Source: Chryseobacterium potabilaquae (lineage in GTDB: Bacteria; Bacteroidota; Bacteroidia; Flavobacteriales; Weeksellaceae). Taken from it: a stretch of DNA of 64,000 bases. The notes below the pieces were generated by a model, which was not told where the DNA came from, did no database searches, and saw nothing but the letters and a program-made list of their open reading frames with translations. The stretch spans positions 62,001 to 126,000 of the forward strand of contig NZ_CACVBR010000005.1 in NCBI RefSeq assembly GCF_902728265.1, read 5' to 3'. Shown here piece after piece: positions 42,682-52,413 of the stretch. Position 1 is the stretch's first letter, and each line of letters begins with the position of its first letter. The position numbers and the translations under genes were made by a program.

Positions 42682-44271
42682 TTATCTCAACAAAACCTCA
42701 CTCATCACACCAATCTCCTCCAAAAATACTCCATCATGCGAAATCACCACCAAAGTCCCATGATAATCTTTAATAGAATGGGTAAGAATCTCCACATTTT
42801 GCAGGTCTAAATTATTAGTAGGTTCATCAAGAATAATCATATCTGGGGCTTTATTGCTGAGGGAAAGTCCGCACAGAAGAAGACGCAAACGTTCTCCCCC
42901 ACTCAACACATCACATTTTTTATCCCAAGTTTCTTTTCCAAACAAAAACCTTGACAATAATGTTTTCACTTCAGATTCCTGCAAGGAATTATCATTGAAC
43001 TGTTGGACAAAATCATAAATCGTTGCCCATTGGTCAATTAAAGAATACTCCTGATCAATATAAATCACTCGAAAATCTGATCTCGAAATAGTCCCTCCCG
43101 ACGGTTGCAAACCTCCTAGCAAAAGCTTAATCAAAGTTGTTTTTCCTGAACCGTTTGGGCCTTTAATAGAAATTCGGTCACCACTTCGAATCTCAAGATT
43201 AAGATTCTCTGTCCAAAGATTTTGATTATCGTATTTGAAATTAATTTCCGATGCGGAAATCAAAATTTTTCCCGAATGTAAATTAGAGTCATTAAAATTC
43301 ACTTTCATCTGATCATAATTTTTCACAGCCGAACGTAAATCCCTCAAATCTCCGGAAATACCATTGATTTTCTCGGCATGAACACTCTTCAGTTTCGAAG
43401 AGTTTTTCTCAGCATTATTTCGCATCGTATTCATCATAATTCTTGCTACACCCGATTTTTCCTGCTTCCCTTTTCCTCTTGCATCCAGCTTTTGTTTTCG
43501 TTCCAACGTTTCGCGTTCCTTTTCTTTGGCTTTTTTCAATGCCCGTTCTTTCGAATGAATATCGTTTTGTAGCGCCTCGTTCTCCATTTCTTTTTGACCG
43601 ACGTAGAAATCATAATTCCCACCATAGCTCGAAATACCTTGATTACTCAATTCAAAAATAGTATCAACCAAATTCAGTAATGTTCTGTCATGACTGACTA
43701 TTACAATTGTTGAACTTGTTTTTTGTATAAAATCATACAATAGGTTTCGTGCTTCCTTATCGAGATGGTTAGTCGGTTCATCGAGTAAAATAATATCGGG
43801 TTCATTGATTTGAATTCCGGCAAGAAAAACTTTTGTTTTTTGCCCTCCGCTCAGGCTTTCCAGCTTTTGATGGATGTCAATATTTTCAAGTTTCCAATAT
43901 TGTAAAGCTTGTTGACAGCGCTCTTCAATATCCCAGTCATCATTCAATATTTCAAAATAGACTTCATCCACTTCTCCATTCGTAATTTTTTGAAGTGCCT
44001 CTAATTTTGTATTGATTTTCAAACATTCCGCCACTGTCAGATCATTAAAATTCCCAAACATCTGTGGAATATAAAAAACTTCACCTTGAACATGAACATT
44101 TCCACTCAAAGGTTCAATTTGATAGGCCATCATTTTTAACAACGTAGATTTTCCCATGCCGTTACTTCCAACCAGCGCCGATTTTGTATGAGAAGATAGT
44201 GTAATATTAATAGAATTAAAAAGTAGATTCCCCGCAGGAAACCCAAAAGATATATCGTGTAGAAAAAGCAT
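42682..44271 (-). CDS. ABC-F family ATPase
   Basis: A 529-residue protein with two ABC cassettes and no membrane domain. Walker A motifs are GSNGMGKSTL and GPNGSGKTTL; signatures are LSGGQKTK and LSGGERLR; Walker B motifs are ILLDEPTNHLD and IILDEPTNNLD. A charged interdomain linker rich in Lys and Glu (KERALKKAKEKERETLERKQ) matches the ribosome-entering arm of ABC-F proteins. It may act in translation rescue or antibiotic protection; sequence alone does not choose. Confidence 0.9.
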   Translation of the reverse strand: MLFLHDISFGFPAGNLLFNSINITLSSHTKSALVGSNGMGKSTLLKMMAYQIEPLSGNVHVQGEVFYIPQMFGNFNDLTVAECLKINTKLEALQKITNGEVDEVYFEILNDDWDIEERCQQALQYWKLENIDIHQKLESLSGGQKTKVFLAGIQINEPDIILLDEPTNHLDKEARNLLYDFIQKTSSTIVIVSHDRTLLNLVDTIFELSNQGISSYGGNYDFYVGQKEMENEALQNDIHSKERALKKAKEKERETLERKQKLDARGKGKQEKSGVARIMMNTMRNNAEKNSSKLKSVHAEKINGISGDLRDLRSAVKNYDQMKVNFNDSNLHSGKILISASEINFKYDNQNLWTENLNLEIRSGDRISIKGPNGSGKTTLIKLLLGGLQPSGGTISRSDFRVIYIDQEYSLIDQWATIYDFVQQFNDNSLQESEVKTLLSRFLFGKETWDKKCDVLSGGERLRLLLCGLSLSNKAPDMIILDEPTNNLDLQNVEILTHSIKDYHGTLVVISHDGVFLEEIGVMSEVLLR

Positions 44272-44580
44272 GATTTCTTTCTTAATTAAGGTTAGAACTC
44301 CAATAACTTTTTAGCTATTGTTTATTAAATTGGAAAGAAATTGTATCCTACATGTCTGCTATTTGGGGTTTGTGCAGCAAATATAGTGATTTTTTTGGAG
44401 CTGTCTCCCGCTTTCCGCTACAATCTTTTTTCTTTAAAAAAAGGATTTCCACTACAATCGGGGCTAAATTTTCCAACACTCTATCAAATAGTTGCCCTTT
44501 AAAATCTTCTTCTGAAGCTTTAAAAACTCCTCTTTTACAAATCCGAACTGAACCAATAAATTATTTTCATCAAAAATGCG

Positions 44581-44588
44581 TAACTTTG
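44581..44588 (+). promoter_or_regulatory. -7 promoter element of hpt
   Basis: TAACTTTG matches TAnnTTTG. It overlaps the first codons of the longer hpt reading frame, so the ATG at 44606 is the real start. Confidence 0.5.
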
Positions 44589-44605
44589 CCGCCTACTATT
44601 TTTTT

Positions 44606-45160
44606 ATGGAAAGCATTAAAGTTCACGACAAAACTTTCGTTCCTTATTTAGAGGACACCGAGATTCAGGAGATTGTAAAAGAGACGGCATTAAAAATTTA
44701 TGAAGACTATAAGGATAAAGTTCCTGTTTTTATTGGAGTTTTGAATGGCGTTATCATGTTTTTTTCAGATCTTTTAAAATATTATCCGGGAGAATGCGAG
44801 ATCGCTTTTATTCAGATGAGTTCGTATGTAGGGACAGAATCTACGGGAATTGTTTATCAGAAAATGGAGTTGACAAAAGATGTAAAGGAACGACATATCA
44901 TTCTTGTGGAAGATATCGTGGATACAGGGAATACCGTGGAAAGTCTTTTCAAGTATTTTAAGGAAACACAACGTCCAAAATCAGTAAAACTAGCTTCCTT
45001 TCTATTAAAACCAGAAGTTTATAAAAAAGATTTTAAACTTGATTATATCGGGAAGGAAATCCCTAATAAATTTGTTCTTGGATATGGATTGGATTATGAT
45101 GAACTAGGAAGAAATTTACCTAATTTATATCAATTAGAAGAAGGGAAAATCAACGAGTAG
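44606..45160 (+). CDS. hpt: Hypoxanthine phosphoribosyltransferase
   Basis: This enzyme salvages hypoxanthine and guanine to IMP and GMP with PRPP. The PRPP-binding motif is ILVEDIVDTGNTVESL near residues 95-110, with IGVLNGVIMF near 35 and SSYVGTESTG in the flexible loop. I start at 44606: an ATG at 44576 would put the promoter box inside the gene. At 184 residues it is the usual length. Confidence 0.92.
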   Translation: MESIKVHDKTFVPYLEDTEIQEIVKETALKIYEDYKDKVPVFIGVLNGVIMFFSDLLKYYPGECEIAFIQMSSYVGTESTGIVYQKMELTKDVKERHIILVEDIVDTGNTVESLFKYFKETQRPKSVKLASFLLKPEVYKKDFKLDYIGKEIPNKFVLGYGLDYDELGRNLPNLYQLEEGKINE

Positions 45161-45171
45161 TGGTAGCAAAT

Positions 45172-45203
45172 TAGCTACTAGCTACTAGCTACTAGCTTTT
45201 TAA
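45172..45203 (+). repeat. Tandem 7-base repeat between hpt and adk
   Basis: Three exact copies of TAGCTAC and part of a fourth, ending in TTTTT. A related block of AGCT-containing words (AGCTAGAAGCTAACAGCT) lies near 45242-45261 and can pair with it. Confidence 0.75.
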
Positions 45204-45293
45204 ATTTAGATCAAGAATACAAATAAAATATTAACTAAAAAAGCTAGAAGCTAACAGCTTATTTTGCTAAAGGCTAAAAGGCAAATCAACATT

Positions 45294-45872
45294 ATGATAA
45301 ACATTGTTTTGTTCGGCCCTCCAGGAAGTGGAAAAGGAACGCAAGCTCAAAATCTGATCCAAAAGTTTAACTTAAAACAAATCTCAACAGGTGACCTTTT
45401 CAGGTTCAACATGAAAAATGACACTGATCTTGGAAAACTGGCTAAATCTTATATTGATAAAGGGGAATTAGTTCCAGATCAGGTAACGATAGATATGCTG
45501 ATTGATGAGATCAGAAAACCGACCGATACCAATGGCTTCATCTTTGACGGATATCCACGAACAGTAGCTCAAACTGAAGCACTGGAAAAAATCGTAAAAG
45601 AAGAACTGAACGACGATATCGATATCTGCCTTTCTCTGGTCGTAAAAGATCAAATATTAGTAGAAAGATTACTAAAAAGAGGAGAAACAAGTGGAAGATC
45701 AGATGACAGCAATGTAGAAATCATTGAAAATAGAATTAAAGAATACTACGCAAAAACAGCTGAAGTAGCTGAGCTTTACAAGCAGCAAGGGAAATATGTA
45801 GAAGTAAATGGTGTGGGAGAAATCAATGAGATTTCGGACAAGCTTTTTGCTGAAGTAGAAAAAGTAAAATAG
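45294..45872 (+). CDS. adk: Adenylate kinase
   Basis: This enzyme interconverts ATP + AMP and two ADP. The P-loop GPPGSGKGTQ is at residues 8-17; the AMP site includes STGDLFR and FDGYPRT; the short-form lid is LLKRGETSGRSDD. The ATG at 45294 (MINIVLFGPPGSGKGT) is the family N-terminus; an upstream TTG at 45264 gives an unlikely 10-residue extension. At 192 residues it is a short-lid form without the zinc finger. Confidence 0.97.
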   Translation: MINIVLFGPPGSGKGTQAQNLIQKFNLKQISTGDLFRFNMKNDTDLGKLAKSYIDKGELVPDQVTIDMLIDEIRKPTDTNGFIFDGYPRTVAQTEALEKIVKEELNDDIDICLSLVVKDQILVERLLKRGETSGRSDDSNVEIIENRIKEYYAKTAEVAELYKQQGKYVEVNGVGEINEISDKLFAEVEKVK

Positions 45873-45942
45873 TTATAGGAAATGACTGATGGGTTCTTTA
45901 TTTTACTCATTATTCAGACCTCATAACTCATAATTATAAGAA

Positions 45943-46926
45943 ATGTCAAATTTTGTAGATTACGTAAAGATTCATTGTAAAAGCGGGCATGGAGGTGCTG
46001 GTTCTGCCCATCTTCGCCGTGAAAAGTATATTCCTAAAGGAGGTCCTGATGGTGGAGATGGTGGTCGCGGAGGTCACGTTATCATGAAAGGAAATGCTCA
46101 CGAATGGACTTTACTACCCCTTCGCTATACCCGTCATGTGAAAGCTGAACGCGGTGAAAATGGAGGCAAAAACCAACTTACAGGAGCTTACGGAGCGGAT
46201 GTCTATATCCAGGTTCCCATTGGAACGATTGCTAAAAATGAAGAGGGTGAAATCATCGGTGAAATCCTAGAAGATGGTCAGGAAATTATCTTAATGCAAG
46301 GAGGAAAAGGAGGTTTAGGAAATGAACATTTTAAATCTTCCACCAACCAAACTCCAAGATATGCACAACCAGGACTTCCGGGTGAAGAGGGCTACATAGT
46401 TTTTGAACTTAAAATTTTAGCTGATGTAGGGTTAGTAGGTTTCCCTAATGCCGGAAAATCTACTCTGTTAGCCTCCGTTTCTGCTGCAAAACCCAAAATT
46501 GCCAATTACGCATTTACCACTTTAACGCCCAATTTAGGAATTGTTGATTACCGAAATTACAAATCTTTTGTAATGGCAGATATTCCTGGGATTATTGAAG
46601 GAGCAGCGGAAGGGAAAGGACTCGGTCACAGATTTTTAAGACATATTGAAAGAAATTCTATTTTATTATTTTTAATTCCGGCTGATTCTGAAGATCATTT
46701 TCAGGAATTTAAAATTTTAGAAAATGAACTAAAAGAATATAACCCTGAATTGCTAGATAAGGATTTCATTATTTCTATTTCAAAGTCTGATCTTTTAGAC
46801 GATGAACTGAAAAAAGAAATCGCTGCGGAATTCCCCGAAAATAAACAACCTTTATTTTTCTCAGGGGTGACCAGCGAAGGTCTTGTCGAGCTGAAGGATG
46901 TTATTTGGAAACATCTTCACGGATAA
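45943..46926 (+). CDS. obgE: GTPase Obg
   Basis: This ribosome-associated GTPase takes part in 50S assembly and stress control. The N-terminal Obg fold is glycine-rich ([20 protein letters not shown]). The G domain has GFPNAGKST near 166, DIPGII near 213 and SKSDLL near 283. The protein is 327 residues, with no extended C-terminal tail. It follows adk in the same direction, 70 bases apart, and ends at a strong terminator. Confidence 0.97.
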   Translation: MSNFVDYVKIHCKSGHGGAGSAHLRREKYIPKGGPDGGDGGRGGHVIMKGNAHEWTLLPLRYTRHVKAERGENGGKNQLTGAYGADVYIQVPIGTIAKNEEGEIIGEILEDGQEIILMQGGKGGLGNEHFKSSTNQTPRYAQPGLPGEEGYIVFELKILADVGLVGFPNAGKSTLLASVSAAKPKIANYAFTTLTPNLGIVDYRNYKSFVMADIPGIIEGAAEGKGLGHRFLRHIERNSILLFLIPADSEDHFQEFKILENELKEYNPELLDKDFIISISKSDLLDDELKKEIAAEFPENKQPLFFSGVTSEGLVELKDVIWKHLHG

Positions 46927-46960
46927 TAGTCTTAAATATTTATAAAGAAACGTACTACAT

Positions 46961-46992
46961 AAGGGTTGCCTCTGAGGGCAACCTTTATTTTT
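46961..46992 (+). terminator. Terminator after obgE
   Basis: Stem GGTTGCC/GGCAACC, extended by A-T pairs, with a 6-base loop and a TTTATTTTT tail. Confidence 0.85.
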
Positions 46993-47042
46993 AGTTCCAT
47001 TTTGGAATAGTTCTTGAAAGAATGTAACCAAATATAAAAATC

Positions 47043-47537
47043 ATGAAATACTTGCTTAGTTTTCTTGCATTTGCACTGATGTTATCATGTAACTCTCAAA
47101 CACCTGTTTCCTCATATTCTAAAATTGAATATGAAGCAGGAGGGTGTTTCGGTTCTTGTCCTATTTTTACAATAGCCATCAATCCGGATAGAACGGCTAT
47201 TTTAGAGGCAGAGCATTTCAATTTCAACAAAAATCAAACATTTTCAAAAAGTGATTTTTCAAAGCCCAGAGAAGGAACTTTTACTACAACCATCAAAGAA
47301 AAAGATTATCAAAAATTACTCTCTTTATTAGATGGATTGAATATAAAAAGTCTTAATGAAAACTATGGGAAAAGAAATATTACAGACATGCCATCAGCCT
47401 ATCTCCGAATTCAATTTAAAGATGGAACATCAAAGAATATTGAGGATTATGGAAAACATGGCACCGAAAAGCTTGCGGAAATGTATACATTTTTTGAGAA
47501 TTTAAGGCATAATCAACAATGGACCAAAGTAAAGTAG
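47043..47537 (+). CDS. DUF6438 lipoprotein
   Basis: A 164-residue lipoprotein (lipobox LMLSC, Cys near 16). The mature protein opens with IEYEAGGCFGSCPIFTI, the Gly-x-Cys-x-Gly-x-Cys-Pro motif of DUF6438, whose Cys pair may form a disulfide or bind a ligand. A region LRIQFKDGTSKNIEDYGKHG follows near the C-terminus. Its role is unknown. It stands alone between obgE and a helicase gene. Confidence 0.82.
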   Translation: MKYLLSFLAFALMLSCNSQTPVSSYSKIEYEAGGCFGSCPIFTIAINPDRTAILEAEHFNFNKNQTFSKSDFSKPREGTFTTTIKEKDYQKLLSLLDGLNIKSLNENYGKRNITDMPSAYLRIQFKDGTSKNIEDYGKHGTEKLAEMYTFFENLRHNQQWTKVK

Positions 47538-47558
47538 TTCCATTTAAAAATATTAAAC

Positions 47559-47600
47559 TACCTTTGCAAAGCTAATTCCTTCATTGTGAAGGAATTTTAT
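47559..47600 (+). promoter_or_regulatory. Promoter and leader hairpin of the RhlE-like helicase
   Basis: TACCTTTG (47559-47566) fits the -7 consensus. A 10-base stem AATTCCTTCA/TGAAGGAATT (47574-47596) with a T-rich tail follows at once, before the start codon at 47621. The hairpin may be a transcription attenuator for the helicase, or simply the terminator of the upstream gene. Confidence 0.5.
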
Positions 47601-47620
47601 TTTAATTAAAGATCATTCAT

Positions 47621-48895
47621 TTGAATTTTACAGACTTACACTTAATAGAACCTATTGCCAAAGCAATTAAGGAACAAGGATATACAAACCCTACCCCTAT
47701 TCAGGAAAAATCAATTCCTGAAATTCTAAAAAACAGAGATTTTTTGGGGTGCGCACAAACAGGAACCGGAAAAACAGCTGCTTTTTCAATTCCTATTTTA
47801 CAAAAATTATCTAAGAATAACTTTAAGAGTCGTCATATCAAAGCTCTTATTCTTACTCCTACAAGAGAATTAGCCATCCAAATTGAAGAAAATATAAAGG
47901 CCTATGGGAAATATCTTCCTTTAAAGCATTTGGTTATTTTCGGAGGAGTAAAACCAGGAAATCAGGAAAATGCCTTAAGGAATGGAGTGGATATTCTAGT
48001 GGCAACGCCGGGAAGGCTATTGGATTTCATATCTCAAGGAGTCATCAGCTTAAAAGAGCTCGAAATATTTGTCCTTGATGAAGCAGATAGAATGCTTGAT
48101 ATGGGGTTTGTCCATGATGTAAAAAGAATCATTAAGCTTTTGCCTCCAAAAAGACAGACTTTATTCTTTTCTGCAACTATGCCTTCGGAGATTCAAAAAT
48201 TAGCAGATTCGATTTTAAACAATCCTGTTAAAGTAGAAGTAACTCCTGTTTCTTCTACCGCAGAGACCATTAAGCAATCAGTATATTTTGTAGAAAAGGA
48301 AAATAAACTCGACCTTCTTACTCATATTTTACAACATGATATTTCGGAATCTGTATTGGTATTTGCAAGAACTAAACATGGAGCCGATAAAATTGCAAGA
48401 AAACTTCAAAAAAGTAAAATTACCACGGAAGCCATCCATGGAAATAAATCTCAAAATGCAAGACAAAATGCTTTGCAAAATTTTAAGTCCGGAAAAACCA
48501 GGGTCTTAATTGCTACAGATATTGCAGCTAGAGGGATTGATATTGATGAACTAAAGTATGTTATCAATTTTGAACTTTCCGATGTTTCAGAGACCTATGT
48601 TCATAGAATTGGAAGGACAGGAAGAGCGGGTTCTGAAGGCACTTCTATATCTTTTGTGGATGGATTAGATTTACTTAATTTAAGAAATACAGAAAAACTT
48701 ATTGGTATGAAAATTCCGGTGGTTAAAAATCATCCTTTTCATACAGAAAATTTGATTGCTCAAAAAAGAGATTCTAATAATAAACCTGTTCCTACCGGAT
48801 CTGAAAAACCACAATCTTCACGAAACAAAAAAAATGGCCCCGCGCCTATTGGCTATAAGAAGCCTCATAATAAAAATTTCACCCGAAAAAAATAA
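47621..48895 (+). CDS. DEAD-box RNA helicase, RhlE-like
   Basis: A 424-residue ATP-dependent RNA helicase. It has Q motif GYTNPTPIQ, Walker [11 protein letters not shown], Walker B DEAD, SAT, and motif [12 protein letters not shown]. The Lys/Asn-rich C-terminus ([20 protein letters not shown]) is typical of RhlE types that act in RNA turnover, ribosome assembly or cold growth. The start is TTG at 47621, needed to keep the full N-terminal motif. A hairpin leader precedes it. Confidence 0.92.
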   Translation: MNFTDLHLIEPIAKAIKEQGYTNPTPIQEKSIPEILKNRDFLGCAQTGTGKTAAFSIPILQKLSKNNFKSRHIKALILTPTRELAIQIEENIKAYGKYLPLKHLVIFGGVKPGNQENALRNGVDILVATPGRLLDFISQGVISLKELEIFVLDEADRMLDMGFVHDVKRIIKLLPPKRQTLFFSATMPSEIQKLADSILNNPVKVEVTPVSSTAETIKQSVYFVEKENKLDLLTHILQHDISESVLVFARTKHGADKIARKLQKSKITTEAIHGNKSQNARQNALQNFKSGKTRVLIATDIAARGIDIDELKYVINFELSDVSETYVHRIGRTGRAGSEGTSISFVDGLDLLNLRNTEKLIGMKIPVVKNHPFHTENLIAQKRDSNNKPVPTGSEKPQSSRNKKNGPAPIGYKKPHNKNFTRKK

Positions 48896-48899
48896 ACAC

Positions 48900-48930
48900 A
48901 TAAGCCTTCTCGATGAGAAGGCTTATTATA
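48900..48930. terminator. Terminator between the helicase and a membrane protein gene
   Basis: A 12-base stem ATAAGCCTTCTC/GAGAAGGCTTAT has a short loop and AT-rich flanks. It can serve both convergent genes. Confidence 0.85.
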
Positions 48931-48950
48931 TTTAGGATAAGAATGATTCT

Positions 48951-50096
48951 TTACTCACCATCAGAGTATCGTTGTTCTTGCATTTCATAGCAATAGGCTA
49001 TGATACAGAAAGGCAATGCTGATGCCCAATAAGAAAAACTCATATATTCCAATGTAAATCCTCTTAAAATCGTTTCTATAATAAATGAAGCCATAACACC
49101 CCAAATGATCAAAGTAGAAAGAAAAAACACTTGTTTAAATCTTTTAACAAAGAAAGCCAAAATAACAGTCAATACCAAGAAGAGAAGAGTGACATATTTA
49201 TTTGCTTGCCCCTGAAGCTGTAACGGATTATACTTTAAGATATAATCAAAATCTTTTGCGGGAGCTAGTACAGTAAATAACAAGATAGAAAAAGTAATGA
49301 TAAACCCTATACAAACTTTAATTTTATTCTTAACGTTTGTCTCAAGAAAAGGTTTTAATAAAAATAAAATTAACGGAATCACCACTACACTTCTCGTAAG
49401 ACATATTCCTCCCAAGATCAAACCCAATAAAAAAGGTTTTTTAAAATAATCTTCTTGAAATTTCCTATGCCAATAGAGTATAAAAGCTGATACTAAAATA
49501 AATGAAGAAATCAGGTCACTCTTACAAACCAGCTCATATACATAGGATAACGAAATACTCAGCAGAAAAATGGCCAAAAATTTAATATTTTGATTCTTAA
49601 ATTCTTTACTCACCGCGTAACCGAACAAGATAAAAGCCGCTACTTGCAGATAGCCTACATTTCCTAAAAAATAAAAGGGTAATATGATTAAAAGCTGTCC
49701 GGGTAGATAAGAGGGAAAGTTGCCCATATAGTTCCGGGTATCATAAATATACTTTCCGTCAAGCCAATATCTCATTGCATATTCTATCGTCTGCCATCGA
49801 TCTATTTTAAGTTTATAAGGGTCCTTCAGCACATGCGTCAAACCCAAATAAATAACGGAAATAGCAATAACCCAACCGTTTATCATATAAGGTTTTTTTA
49901 CCCATCTAGAAATCAAAGGGATTCCCCATTTATAAATTCCAATATGGAAAAGTATAAAAATAGGCATGAGAATATAAATAGAAATAACAGATTGCCTCAC
50001 TCCATATTTTACTAGGAATGAAAAATTAATGACAAAATAGACTAAAAACAGAGTAAATAACTCCCAATTCGAAGCTTTACTGATTTTTTTATCCAT
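48951..50096 (-). CDS. Multi-pass membrane protein, GT87/mannosyltransferase-like
   Basis: A 381-residue protein with about nine to ten hydrophobic helices (VYFVINFSFLVKYG, LLIILPFYFLGNVGYLQVAA, FIITFSILLFTVLAPA). A loop WLDGKYIYDTRNYMGNFPSYLPG after the third helix resembles lumen/periplasm-facing catalytic loops of GT-C glycosyltransferases such as GT87. It would use polyprenyl-linked sugar donors. It is the last gene of a minus-strand run after tatD, 3 bases apart. Substrate unknown. Confidence 0.65.
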   Translation of the reverse strand: MDKKISKASNWELFTLFLVYFVINFSFLVKYGVRQSVISIYILMPIFILFHIGIYKWGIPLISRWVKKPYMINGWVIAISVIYLGLTHVLKDPYKLKIDRWQTIEYAMRYWLDGKYIYDTRNYMGNFPSYLPGQLLIILPFYFLGNVGYLQVAAFILFGYAVSKEFKNQNIKFLAIFLLSISLSYVYELVCKSDLISSFILVSAFILYWHRKFQEDYFKKPFLLGLILGGICLTRSVVVIPLILFLLKPFLETNVKNKIKVCIGFIITFSILLFTVLAPAKDFDYILKYNPLQLQGQANKYVTLLFLVLTVILAFFVKRFKQVFFLSTLIIWGVMASFIIETILRGFTLEYMSFSYWASALPFCIIAYCYEMQEQRYSDGE

Positions 50097-50099
50097 AAT

Positions 50100-50873
50100 T
50101 TATTGTATTGTTTTGCCGAATATAGTGCAGGCATTCTCTGTTGTGACACGATCGATTTCCGAAAAATCTTTGTTATAGATATTGACTAATTTTCCTACGA
50201 TCAAATCCAGATAAGCACTCTCATTTCTTTTCCCTCTGTGTGGAACTGGTGCCAAATAAGGTGAATCCGTCTCCAACACTATTTTGTCCAGTGGAATATG
50301 TTGTAAAAATTGATCTATTTTCCCATTTTTAAATGTTACAACCCCACCAATTCCTAATATAAAGTTAAGATCAATAGCATGTTTGGCCTGTTCCAGATTT
50401 CCTGAGAAACAGTGGAAAATACCACGAAGTTTGGGATGTTTTTTTCTTTCCAAGACTTCAAAGGTTTCATCAAAACTTTCTCTCGTATGGATTACTATAG
50501 GAAGATCTTTTTCTATAGCCCAATCAATCTGTTGTTCGAAAGCTTTTCGTTGAATATCTAAAGTGGTTTTATCCCAATATAAATCAATTCCAATTTCTCC
50601 AATAGCAGGAAAGTATCTTTGATCAAGATAGTTTTTAACGATTTCCAATTCCTTTTCCCAACTTTCCGGTTTTACATAACATGGATGTAAGCCCATCATC
50701 GAAAAAATTTGATTGGGGTACTCTTTTTCCAACTGGAGCATTTTTTCATGAGATTCTGAATCAATAGCAGGAAGATAAAATTCTGTAATTCCCTTATCTA
50801 AGGCTCGTTGAATCATTTCTTTTCTATCTTCATCAAATTCTTCCGAATATAAATGAGTATGCGTATCAATCAT
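50100..50873 (-). CDS. TatD-family metal-dependent hydrolase
   Basis: A 257-residue TIM-barrel hydrolase of the TatD DNase family. The metal ligands are in DTHTHL near the start, GEIGID near 90, HTRES near 128, HCFSG near 153 and ETDSPYLAP near 202. TatD enzymes show Mg-dependent 3'-5' exonuclease activity and act in DNA repair. It forms a tight run with the DUF4269 gene upstream (3-base gap) and the membrane protein downstream. Confidence 0.93.
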   Translation of the reverse strand: MIDTHTHLYSEEFDEDRKEMIQRALDKGITEFYLPAIDSESHEKMLQLEKEYPNQIFSMMGLHPCYVKPESWEKELEIVKNYLDQRYFPAIGEIGIDLYWDKTTLDIQRKAFEQQIDWAIEKDLPIVIHTRESFDETFEVLERKKHPKLRGIFHCFSGNLEQAKHAIDLNFILGIGGVVTFKNGKIDQFLQHIPLDKIVLETDSPYLAPVPHRGKRNESAYLDLIVGKLVNIYNKDFSEIDRVTTENACTIFGKTIQ

Positions 50874-50876
50874 TTT

Positions 50877-51404
50877 TTACAGTTTTAAAAGGTCTTCATA
50901 GGGATTTTCTAAATTGAGTAACATTCCAAATGCAGGCTCCGTCTTCATTCCCTCTTTCTTTAATTTTATTATTTTTTGTTTAAAATCTTCTCCTTTTTCT
51001 TCCAATATTTTATATTCAGCGATCATATGCCTGTAAGCATTTTGCTCCATTGTAGGTTTATTCTGTCCAAAAATCTCAATCGGAAATTCCTCTAACTGAA
51101 AATCCAGTATTATGCATCTTTCTTCATTAATCATTATATTTTCTATGCTACATTCAGCATTAGGAGGAATCATTTTAAACAAGGTTATCTTTTCTAAAAA
51201 AGCAGCTTTCCCTTGAGGATCCACCTCACAAATAATATCCAAATCGCTTCCTTCAACATCAATCCCAATCGGAATAGTCCCTACTAAAATAGGAGAATAA
51301 TAGGCTAAATGTTCTAAAATTCGAAACTTAGTAAGAACTTCATACGCCCTTTTCTGTCTTTCATTTCCTTTTTTTAAATAATCAATGGTTGTAAAATCAA
51401 TCAT
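50877..51404 (-). CDS. DUF4269 protein, nucleotidyltransferase-like
   Basis: A 175-residue protein of the DUF4269 type: LVGTIPIGIDVEGSDLDIICEV holds a G-x-x-P/D-x-D pattern like minimal nucleotidyltransferases, and PIEIFGQNKPTMEQNAYRHM is a further family segment. Whether it has activity is unknown. It overlaps the end of the GSCFA gene by 8 bases and precedes tatD by 3 bases, so all three are likely cotranscribed. Confidence 0.82.
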   Translation of the reverse strand: MIDFTTIDYLKKGNERQKRAYEVLTKFRILEHLAYYSPILVGTIPIGIDVEGSDLDIICEVDPQGKAAFLEKITLFKMIPPNAECSIENIMINEERCIILDFQLEEFPIEIFGQNKPTMEQNAYRHMIAEYKILEEKGEDFKQKIIKLKKEGMKTEPAFGMLLNLENPYEDLLKL

Positions 51405-52356
51405 TTAAAAATATTTCATGTTTTACTTTTTCCCTTTGTTTTTCAATCCTTTGATTGAGTTTTTCCTTAAACTCAATATACTTTGGATTTTGTTGATCCT
51501 CCGTTTTATGCTCTAATGCTTTATTAATTTTAAAGTTTTCTTTAATAAAATCTTTGGTGTTGTTTGAAAAATAAGCACTTCCGAACTTATCAAAAATGTA
51601 GTTAACTGCTTGAGAATTTGGATGAATCATATCTTCTTTATAAAAGCGATAATCTCTTAAATCATCCATTACAATCTCATAAATCGGAAGATACATACAA
51701 TCATTATATCGATGAATAGTATCGTGCAATGCGGTTATCAGTTTAGATTTACTTAATTGATTTTCCACCATTCCATCCTTGGTATGCCGAACAGGAGAAA
51801 CCGTAAATAATATCTGAACACCTTCTTTACAAATATCTTTGATACTCACTATAGTCGAGGAAATGGAATCCATCAATTCTTGATGTGTTAAGAGCCTTTT
51901 CTTAAAAAACTTTTGAGGAATTTTATGGCAATTGGCTACTAATTTTTTCTTCGGAAGGAATTCATAAATGAAGGAAGTTCCATACGTAATAATCACCCAA
52001 TTTGTTTCTTGAAGAAACCGATTACCCAGCTCTATTTTCTCATTAATCTTACTTAAGGTTTGATGTAGATATCGGGTATCAAAACTAGTATGATGATCTA
52101 GAGAAATAAACTCATCTTCATAAGCAATTAAATCATCTTGAGAGTAAAATTGAGAATCATGTAAGATGGTGATCGCATTCCGGATTGAAAAAGGATTAAA
52201 TATAGTCCCAAAAGGGTTATTAACCGCTTGAAGCTGTCCTTTTTGAAATAAGTCTGACATTTCAGAGGCAAAGCAAGAACCTATCGAAAATATTTTATCT
52301 TCAACTTCAATCTTCTTCTCTGATTCTTTGATAGCTACCTCTGTCCGAAACTTCAT
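51397..52356 (-). CDS. GSCFA-domain protein
   Basis: A 319-residue protein that carries the motif naming this family, IGSCFASEM, near residue 26. IITYGTSFIYEF and TVSPVRHTKDGMVENQLSKSKL are other conserved blocks. The fold is SGNH-hydrolase-like, so an esterase or acetyl-transfer role is possible, but no substrate is known. No signal peptide. It overlaps the DUF4269 gene by 8 bases. Confidence 0.88.
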   Translation of the reverse strand: MKFRTEVAIKESEKKIEVEDKIFSIGSCFASEMSDLFQKGQLQAVNNPFGTIFNPFSIRNAITILHDSQFYSQDDLIAYEDEFISLDHHTSFDTRYLHQTLSKINEKIELGNRFLQETNWVIITYGTSFIYEFLPKKKLVANCHKIPQKFFKKRLLTHQELMDSISSTIVSIKDICKEGVQILFTVSPVRHTKDGMVENQLSKSKLITALHDTIHRYNDCMYLPIYEIVMDDLRDYRFYKEDMIHPNSQAVNYIFDKFGSAYFSNNTKDFIKENFKINKALEHKTEDQQNPKYIEFKEKLNQRIEKQREKVKHEIFLND

Positions 52357-52413
52357 TATATTAGAATTGTGAAATATTAGGATATACCTTGTCGTTTACT
52401 TTCCAAGATTCCA

